Assembly: GCA_020861185.1 (NCBI GenBank)
Contig: JAJBSV010000002.1
Span: 1 to 64,000 of the forward strand
DNA: 64,000 nt
DNA from: Ruminococcus sp.
GTDB lineage: Bacteria; Bacillota; Clostridia; Oscillospirales; Ruminococcaceae
Direction of reading: 5' to 3'
Shown here: in pieces, positions 59,904 to 64,000 of the stretch
Layout of the letters: the number at the start of each line of letters is the position of its first letter
Numbering within the stretch: position 1 is the stretch's first letter
The notes under the pieces: generated by a model
The model's database searches: none
Seen by the model: the letters and a program-made list of their open reading frames with translations, nothing else
Told to the model about the DNA's origin: nothing
Made by a program: the position numbers and the translations under genes

Positions 59904-60632
59904 ATGAAGGTAGCTCTTGTTACAGGTGGTTCAAGAGGCATCGGTGCGGCGGCATCCGTGGAGCTTGCAAAGCTTGGGTATGCCGTGGCTGTGAACTATA
60001 AATCAAACAGCGAAGCGGCTGAGAAAGTTTGCGAAGAGATACAAGGCTTCAGCGGAGTTGCAGAGGCATTCAAGGCGGATATTTCGGACTCGGATGCACT
60101 TGATAAGATATTTGAGGACATTCATAACGACCTCGGTGAGATTTCGGTGCTCGTGAATAACGCAGGTGTGGCTTATATCGGGCTGTTGCAGGATATGAGC
60201 GACGAAGAAATCAGGAATTTAAGCGACGTGAACCTCCTGGGAGCGATGCTTAGCACCAAGCGAGCCGTGCCCGACATGATAAGACGGCACGACGGCGTGA
60301 TTATAAATATAGCCTCGATGTGGGGCGAAGTGGGAGCAAGCTGTGAAGTTGTATACTCCGCCTGCAAGGCAGGAATTATCGGGTTTACGAAGGCTCTTGC
60401 GAAGGAACTCGGTCCATCCGGAATCAGAGTAAACTGCGTTTCCCCGGGAGTTATCGATACGGACATGAACTCGGAGCTTACAGACGAAACAATCAGCGAG
60501 CTCTGCGAGGAGACTCCCCTCCTCCGGATTGGCAAGCCATCGGACGTGGGAAAGACGATAGCATTTTTGGCGAGTGATAAAGCCGAATTCATCACGGGAC
60601 AGGTTATCTCGGTGAACGGCGGCATAATTTGA
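59904..60632 (+). CDS. SDR-family reductase (FabG-like)
   Basis: 242-residue short-chain dehydrogenase. NAD(P) motif TGGSRGIG at the N-terminus, NNAGVA, and catalytic Tyr-Lys in YSACKAG. The overall form is that of 3-oxoacyl-ACP reductases. Linkage to acpS, two genes on, fits a fatty-acid or polyketide role, but substrate specificity in this family cannot be read from sequence. AGAGGTGATT precedes the ATG. Confidence 0.85.
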   Translation: MKVALVTGGSRGIGAAASVELAKLGYAVAVNYKSNSEAAEKVCEEIQGFSGVAEAFKADISDSDALDKIFEDIHNDLGEISVLVNNAGVAYIGLLQDMSDEEIRNLSDVNLLGAMLSTKRAVPDMIRRHDGVIINIASMWGEVGASCEVVYSACKAGIIGFTKALAKELGPSGIRVNCVSPGVIDTDMNSELTDETISELCEETPLLRIGKPSDVGKTIAFLASDKAEFITGQVISVNGGII

Positions 60633-60646
60633 AAGGACTATAAACT

Positions 60647-61153
60647 ATGGAGACTATAAGAGAGCAGTTGGTTTCAAGACCATTCACAAAATCGGACAGA
60701 ACAAAACAGTATCTTATTACCATTCTTTCGTTTGTATTGGGACTGGCGGTGCTGTTACTTATGATAAACATATTCACCAGCGTATATTTTCTTGTCGGGC
60801 TTGTGTTGGGAATCCTTCTGGCTGTGGGAATAATCTATCTCGGATATTATCTCATCGGCAGGCTCAACGTTGAGTATGAATACTGCGTTGCGGGAACAGA
60901 TATCTCCGTCGACAAGATTATCGACAGAAAGAAGAGAAAATCCCTTTGCAGTTTTGATCTTAGGGACGCCACCGGCTTCTATCATTCAAGAAAAGATCAG
61001 GGCGACGCTGTTGCCTATAGCGTTGAGGGCGATGAGGGCGATGTTTACACAATCGAATTCAATGACCAACAGAACGGAAAGATTTATCTCTACTTCACCC
61101 CCGACGAGAAAACCCTTCAGATGGTTTCCGTCTATCTTCCGAGGCTGTCATGA
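60647..61153 (+). CDS. small membrane protein (DUF6106-like)
   Basis: 168 residues. Two close hydrophobic stretches (YLITILSFVLGLAVLLLMINIF and VYFLVGLVLGILLAVGIIYLGYYLI) form a hairpin anchor near the N-terminus, followed by a soluble domain of about 95 residues. It resembles the family I recall as DUF6106; no function is known. It lies between an SDR gene and acpS with a 4-bp overlap to acpS, so it is made together with them. Confidence 0.65.
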   Translation: METIREQLVSRPFTKSDRTKQYLITILSFVLGLAVLLLMINIFTSVYFLVGLVLGILLAVGIIYLGYYLIGRLNVEYEYCVAGTDISVDKIIDRKKRKSLCSFDLRDATGFYHSRKDQGDAVAYSVEGDEGDVYTIEFNDQQNGKIYLYFTPDEKTLQMVSVYLPRLS

Positions 61154-61500
61154 AAGTAGGAATTGATTGCATAGACATCTCGCGGATTGAGAAAAGCATC
61201 GGGATTCCGACATTTCTTGAGAGGATTTTTTCCGAAAGCGAGCTTGCTATGTTCGCTAAAAAGAAGATGAATCCCCAGACGATTGCCGGGAACTTCGCCG
61301 CAAAAGAGGCGTTTTCGAAATCTTTGGGAACCGGCATAAGGGGCTTCAAATTAAAAGAAGTGTCTGTGCTTCGGGACGATTTGGGAGCTCCATACATAGA
61401 ACTTACCGGCAAGGCGGCTGAACTGGCGGGAGATACGCAGTTCACCGTAAGCATCACCCACACCGACACCGTTGCGACCGCGATTGTTATCGCATACTGA
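61150..61500 (+). CDS. acpS: holo-ACP synthase
   Basis: 116-residue phosphopantetheinyl transferase that activates acyl carrier protein. Motifs IDCIDISRIEKSI and FAAKEAFSKSLGTGI are the two metal/CoA sites of AcpS; length is normal. ATGA overlap with the upstream gene. The acpS-nnrD neighbourhood is common in Firmicutes. Confidence 0.93.
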   Translation: MKVGIDCIDISRIEKSIGIPTFLERIFSESELAMFAKKKMNPQTIAGNFAAKEAFSKSLGTGIRGFKLKEVSVLRDDLGAPYIELTGKAAELAGDTQFTVSITHTDTVATAIVIAY

Positions 61501-61503
61501 ATT

Positions 61504-62502
61504 ATGAACACTACCTCAACAATTTCATGGGAAGCCCTGTATCAGGCAGAGCTTTCAGCAAAAGAAAATAACGTCCACATCTCTGCCGTTTTGGAACCGG
61601 ACGGCGGAGATATTAAAGTTGTCGACAAATACGTCGCCGAAGCTCTGATGCGTGAAAATATCGGGAGCCGTCCCGTGAACTCCCATAAGGGCACTTTCGG
61701 AAGACTTTTGTCTGTAGTCGGTTCGGACAGATACCCCGGAGCGGTTGCTATTTCGACCATGTCGGCTCTCCGTTCCGGCGTCGGGCTTATGAGTGTCTGC
61801 ACAACAGAGCGGTCGGCGATTTCGCTTGCTTCGAACGTCATGGAATGCACCCTGTTCCCCTGTCATTCGGGCGAGGACGGGTTTATAAATCCCACCGAGC
61901 ATGAGTTTGAGGGAATTCTCGAATTACTCAAGGCTCCGGATGCTGTTTTAATCGGCTGTGGGCTCGGGCAATCAGAGAGCACTATGACTGTCCTCGAAGC
62001 TATTATCGAAAATGCAAATTGTCCCATAATTATAGACGCCGATGGCATAAACCTTGTCTCAAGAAGCATAGAATGCCTTAGAAAAGCAAAGACAGATGTC
62101 ATCCTAACACCCCATCCTGCGGAGCTTTCAAGGCTCGCCGGGGTCGACACAAGAACTGCCGTCAGCAATCGTTACGAGATAGCGAAGAAATTGGCTTCCG
62201 ACTATGGCGTGACCGTCGTCTCGAAATCCTGCTCGACTTTGGTTGTCAATTCGGAAGAATCGTATGTCACGATGTTCGGGAACAACGGGCTTTCAAAAGG
62301 CGGGAGCGGCGACCTGCTGGCGGGGCTGATCGCTTCGTTTACGGCTCAAAGAAAGTCGCCCGTGATTGCCGGAATACTCGGAACATACGCCATGGGAGCT
62401 TCCTGCGAAGAGGTTTCAAAGCGGCTGTCAAGAACAGGGATGCTTGCAAGCGACATTATTTCCTATCTGCCTGAGCTTTTCAAGAACTTCGAGAGGGCTT
62501 GA
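61504..62502 (+). CDS. nnrD: NAD(P)H-hydrate dehydratase
   Basis: 332 residues. Ribokinase-like fold with HKGTFGRLLSVVGS, the ADP/Mg site NNGLSKGGSGDLLAG and TPHPAELSRL. It dehydrates damaged NAD(P)H-hydrate using ATP or ADP. Only the dehydratase half is present: there is no N-terminal epimerase domain (NnrE) as in fused forms, but an extra 45 residues precede the domain. No ribosome site is seen before ATG, so it probably depends on coupling from acpS, 3 bp away. Confidence 0.88.
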   Translation: MNTTSTISWEALYQAELSAKENNVHISAVLEPDGGDIKVVDKYVAEALMRENIGSRPVNSHKGTFGRLLSVVGSDRYPGAVAISTMSALRSGVGLMSVCTTERSAISLASNVMECTLFPCHSGEDGFINPTEHEFEGILELLKAPDAVLIGCGLGQSESTMTVLEAIIENANCPIIIDADGINLVSRSIECLRKAKTDVILTPHPAELSRLAGVDTRTAVSNRYEIAKKLASDYGVTVVSKSCSTLVVNSEESYVTMFGNNGLSKGGSGDLLAGLIASFTAQRKSPVIAGILGTYAMGASCEEVSKRLSRTGMLASDIISYLPELFKNFERA

Positions 62503-63117
62503 TTGAGTTTGAGGCAAAATCTAAGAAAAATAACTGTAGTATTTTTATCGGTAATTCTGGTGATGGGGCTGAGCGGATGCTCGCTTAAATCGGTCGTGAC
62601 AAACGAGAAGTCGCTTCCGACCGCATTCACTGCGACCGCTGAGGTCGACTTTGACGACACCATTTATGAAATGCTCCTGACGCGTTGGAGCGACGGCTGG
62701 TGGAATATTGAGCTCACCTCCCCTGCCATAGTCAGCGGACTTATTTTTGACGTCAAGGGCGAGGAGACGACCATTTCCTTCAAGGGGCTGAACTTCACCT
62801 TCGACAGCTCTAAGTTCCCTGTCGGCTCGGTTGTGGCGCTCGTGACAAAGTCGTTCGACAAGCTTGTGCCGCTTGAGCTTGACGTCACCGAGGGCACTGA
62901 GTCCGACTACTGCTCCGGAGAGACGAACGGCACCGTTTATACGCTGACGTTCTCTAAAACCGGAATCCCGCAAATCCTGGAGCTCGGCGATAGCGACGAC
63001 GAGAACTACATGCGGATTACGTTTGTTGATTTTGAGCTTATCACTTCCGAAAGCGAAGGTGAAAACGAAACTACGGAAGAGACTACCGAGTATGATATAA
63101 TTATCGACGAAGAATAA
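62503..63117 (+). CDS. lipoprotein of unknown function
   Basis: Not recognised. 204 residues; signal peptide with lipobox GLSGCS (Cys26), a body of about 150 residues with alternating strands (DDTIYEMLLTRWSDGWWNIELTSP), and an acidic C-terminal tail (ESEGENETTEETTEYD). The start is TTG 62503, directly after the nnrD stop, with GAGAGGG 5 nt upstream. Last gene of the SDR-acpS-nnrD unit. Confidence 0.65.
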   Translation: MSLRQNLRKITVVFLSVILVMGLSGCSLKSVVTNEKSLPTAFTATAEVDFDDTIYEMLLTRWSDGWWNIELTSPAIVSGLIFDVKGEETTISFKGLNFTFDSSKFPVGSVVALVTKSFDKLVPLELDVTEGTESDYCSGETNGTVYTLTFSKTGIPQILELGDSDDENYMRITFVDFELITSESEGENETTEETTEYDIIIDEE

Positions 63118-63120
63118 GAT

Positions 63121-63152
63121 TAATGCCCTGCCGAGTGTGGGGCATTTTTGTA
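63121..63152 (+). terminator. terminator of the SDR-acpS-nnrD unit
   Basis: AATGCCC and GGGGCATT pair with a loop of about 10 nt, followed by TTTG. Confidence 0.7.
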
Positions 63153-63191
63153 TTCCGGCGAAATCTTAATAAAATCTTAAGAATTGAACTG

Positions 63192-63220
63192 TTGACTTGA
63201 GGCTTAATCGGCATTAAAAT
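63192..63220 (+). promoter_or_regulatory. promoter of the C39-like peptidase gene
   Basis: TTGACT, 17-bp spacer, TAAAAT. Confidence 0.7.
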
Positions 63221-63242
63221 TATATTAATGGAGATGAGACCT

Positions 63243-63935
63243 ATGGCAACAGTTAAGAAAAAACATCTACTCAGGAATTTATTTATACTTGTCGTAGTTA
63301 TCTTGGCGGGAGTGTATATCTACGAGAATACGAAGCCGCAGAATATGATATATCTTGACGTTATAGATTACAATCAGCATCCCGACTACCCTACCGGTTG
63401 TGAAAGCGCATCACTTTACATACTTCTGCAATACTACGGCGTTGACGTGACTATGGAGGAGATAGTCGAAGCCCTGCCGAAGGGTCCGACACCCTACGAA
63501 GTTGACGGCGTTCTTTACGGCACTAACCCCGAAAGAGAGTTTGTCGGCGACCCGCGAGACTCGAGCTCATACGGTGTATTCAACGAGCCGATAAGAGAAA
63601 CCGCCGAGCAGTTCAAGTCGGGTGCCATTGCCAAGAGCGGCACAACTCTTGAGGAAATCAAAGAGATTATTGCAAGCGGCAACCCGGTTGAAGCATGGTA
63701 CACGACCAACATCGAAGGCGGCATTCAGTACCGCAGAGAATGGATTGACTACGAAACCGGCGAGACCGTCCGCTGGCCCGCCTACGAGCACGCCGTCGTC
63801 ATCTACGGCTTCGACAACTACAACAACGTCCTCTATAAAGACCCGAACACCGGAAGTTCCCATGCTATGGGTTGGGACACCTTCAAGGAAGCGTTTGAGG
63901 AGCTGGGTGGGATGATTGTTTATTATGAGGGATGA
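63243..63935 (+). CDS. C39-like cysteine peptidase, membrane-anchored
   Basis: 230 residues. A basic N-terminus and one membrane segment (LLRNLFILVVVILAGVYIY) place the domain outside the cell. The papain-like domain of the C39-like group has Cys53 (DYPTGCESASLY), His183 (EHAVVIYGFD) and a likely Asp199 (YKDPNTG). Known relatives cut leader peptides or remodel the surface; the substrate is unknown. GGAGATGA favours ATG 63243 over the one at 63228. The next gene starts 5 bp after the stop. Confidence 0.8.
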   Translation: MATVKKKHLLRNLFILVVVILAGVYIYENTKPQNMIYLDVIDYNQHPDYPTGCESASLYILLQYYGVDVTMEEIVEALPKGPTPYEVDGVLYGTNPEREFVGDPRDSSSYGVFNEPIRETAEQFKSGAIAKSGTTLEEIKEIIASGNPVEAWYTTNIEGGIQYRREWIDYETGETVRWPAYEHAVVIYGFDNYNNVLYKDPNTGSSHAMGWDTFKEAFEELGGMIVYYEG

Positions 63936-63939
63936 AAAA

Positions 63940-64000
63940 ATGCCAAAGAAAAAGAAAAGAAAAAGAAGAATAAGATACGACCGACTGTTTGCAATATTTA
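63940..64000 (+). CDS. partial gene, very basic N-terminus
   Basis: The first 20 codons of a gene cut by the window end. It reads MPKKKKRKRRIRYDRLFAIF: nine Lys/Arg in the first eleven residues and then the start of a possible membrane segment, suggesting a signal-anchored surface protein. GAGGG is 10 nt upstream. The product cannot be assigned. Confidence 0.5.
   Translation, partial: MPKKKKRKRRIRYDRLFAIF

Overview
The window looks like chromosome of an anaerobic gut-type clostridium, most probably a Ruminococcus/Oscillospiraceae relative. The lineage is inferred from gene content and style: Firmicutes-type SigA promoters, strong AGGAGG ribosome sites, Thr/Glu-rich linkers on surface proteins, class B sortases, QueH, intracellular glycosidases and clusters of ABC exporters. 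I see no prophage, insertion sequence or CRISPR array. One 108-bp palindromic repeat element and one tRNA (initiator tRNA-Met) are present.

Layout. 0-19 kb is carbohydrate accessory DNA: an AqpZ-type aquaporin; GH26 mannanase, phosphohexomutase and GH95 fucosidase in one unit; an aldo/keto reductase with ferredoxin clusters; a cluster of a free-standing E2-like acyltransferase, an acyl-CoA ligase and a Cys-rich FliB-like protein; a divergent GH27 galactosidase; MBL hydrolase-surE-queH; and a complete sugar ABC importer (ATPase, two permeases, lipoprotein). GH26, GH95 and GH27 have no signal peptide, so imported oligosaccharides are probably cut inside the cell, while the GH43-CBM6 lipoprotein at 22.5 kb works outside. 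19-22.4 kb holds pnp, rpsO and the initiator tRNA, with a long hairpin in the pnp leader.

24-34 kb is an exporter region: two heterodimeric ABC exporters, a membrane protein, a membrane-less GHKL kinase and a LytTR response regulator. Two 9-bp direct repeats 21 bp apart lie just upstream of a -35-less promoter in front of the first ABC gene, the geometry expected for LytTR activation. The regulator appears to start at ATA. 34-36 kb is tsf-rpsB.

36-38.7 kb encodes a 789-residue secreted Cys-rich repeat protein ending in an NPTTG sorting signal; its leader can form mutually exclusive hairpins around the ribosome site. 38.7-43 kb is holA, a toprim (RNase M5-like) gene, an MBOAT acyltransferase and a DHHW protein. 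43-52 kb has prfB, a serine hydrolase, rnhA with a cysteine desulfurase, an XRE regulator with an ABC exporter (both promoters carry palindromes) and hemW.

52.4-59.8 kb reads as one transcription unit: cysteine desulfurase, thiI, pncC/cinA, then a surface block of two class B sortases (one membrane-anchored, one apparently a lipoprotein), a SpoIID/LytB protein and a transglutaminase-like lipoprotein. The sortases plus the NPTTG protein form a plausible enzyme-substrate set. 59.9-63.1 kb is an SDR reductase, a small membrane protein, acpS, nnrD and a lipoprotein; a C39-like peptidase and the start of a basic protein end the window.

Starts were moved downstream from the longest frame wherever a ribosome site or a promoter made the longer start untenable. 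All promoters are sequence matches only. No searches were run; family names rest on recognised motifs.
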